Origin: Leptobrachium leishanense
Lineage: Eukaryota > Chordata > Amphibia > Anura > Megophryidae
Direction of reading: 5' to 3'
Assembly (NCBI GenBank): GCA_009667805.1
Contig: CM019065.1
Coordinates: 151,564,101 to 151,628,100 of the forward strand
DNA: 64,000 nt
Part shown: piece after piece, positions 63,379 to 64,000 of the stretch
Position numbering within the stretch: the first letter of the stretch is position 1
Layout of the letters: every line of letters starts with the position of its first letter
Position numbers and translations under genes: made by a program
Notes under the pieces: model-generated
Databases searched by the model: none
What the model saw: the letters and a program-made list of their open reading frames with translations, nothing else
What the model was told of the DNA's origin: nothing

Positions 63379-64000
63379 GGCATGCGTACCATGTCCTAGC
63401 TGGGTATCCACATAGCTACGGGGTATACACGGTACGTGTAGTGCCCCAGCTAGGTATATACAAAATTTCCTGTTTAAATACTGACTCATTACAGTTCAAT
63501 ACATATATACAGTTTCTGAGCGTTTATGGACATACACCCAGTATAATGGTTGTGAGTGTATGAATGTATTGGGTCTATATAACGCCAACAAATCTGCTTT
63601 AGTGATGGGTACACAATATCCACATATTGGATAGCTATTGCAAAACAGGCATGGGTTACATTGGCCACACACTGCCCAGCTTCTGGCATCTAGATAGTGC
63701 TGAGCCCACAAACCTATAAGTGTAATACACCAAGTAGATACTACACTGTGTTTTAAAATATAAAGGCATACACTGTATGGACAAATGGGAAACTATGAGA
63801 GCTAAAGACAGACAAAAGTAATAGCAAGGGACAGGTAGACAACCACATAATAAGTAAATAATATATACAGAAATAAGCATTATAGACAAAGAGAACGCCT
63901 TGATCAATAAGTGTCCGCTGATCGATTATGGCATGTCGTGTACAGTGTGATCAGGGCATTTCAGGCCAAACAAACCACTCCCCCACTTAGCAACCCAAGT

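Overview
The window is vertebrate nuclear DNA, most likely from a frog or another amphibian. It holds part of one protein-coding gene, read on the minus strand, and is otherwise intron filled with layered transposable elements. The taxon call is an inference from the element mix: many palindromic MITEs with TA, TWA, TTAA or 8-bp target duplications, Tc1 elements, CR1/L2-type LINE ends, a tRNA-derived SINE and solo LTRs.

The gene is a calcium/calmodulin-dependent protein kinase II, best matched to the beta paralogue (camk2b). Five consecutive kinase-domain positions are present with clean splice sites and matching phases: exon 2 (51623-51717), exon 3 (14062-14121), exon 4 (9543-9597), exon 5 (4962-5027), then two alternative versions of exon 6 (3772-3844 and 231-303). 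Exon 1 was not found and should lie beyond base 64000. Exons 7 onward lie to the left of base 1. Intron 2 is about 37.5 kb.

The most notable result is the exon 6 pair. Both copies are 73 nt, have the same phase, proper acceptor and donor sites and an open frame, and both end in the HRDLK catalytic-loop motif. They differ at 10 of 24 residues. Because 73 is not a multiple of three, using both or neither would break the frame, so they can only work as mutually exclusive exons. The extra copy resembles the CaMKII-gamma version of this exon more than the alpha/beta version.

The introns record many nested insertions. Three solo LTRs each have a perfect 5-bp target duplication (25982-27655, 29301-29883, 58053-58778). 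The first carries an array of about 25 copies of a 39-bp unit and sits inside a SINE. A piggyBac-like element with TTAA ends (14726-16042) carries a LINE tail and itself sits in another repeat. A 262-bp segment occurs as an inverted pair (20186-20447 and 22811-23072) around a Tc1 relic and a truncated piggyBac-like element. One complete but inactivated Tc1 element lies at 40796-42427. hAT-type elements with exact 8-bp duplications lie at 12535-12712, 42576-43279 and 49652-49832.

A compact type I hammerhead ribozyme motif with all core bases and a two-base-pair stem III is at 52955-52992, the kind carried by Penelope-like elements and related retroelements. No other cellular gene, tRNA gene, rRNA or CRISPR array was recognised. 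Most short reading frames are chance or repeat translations.
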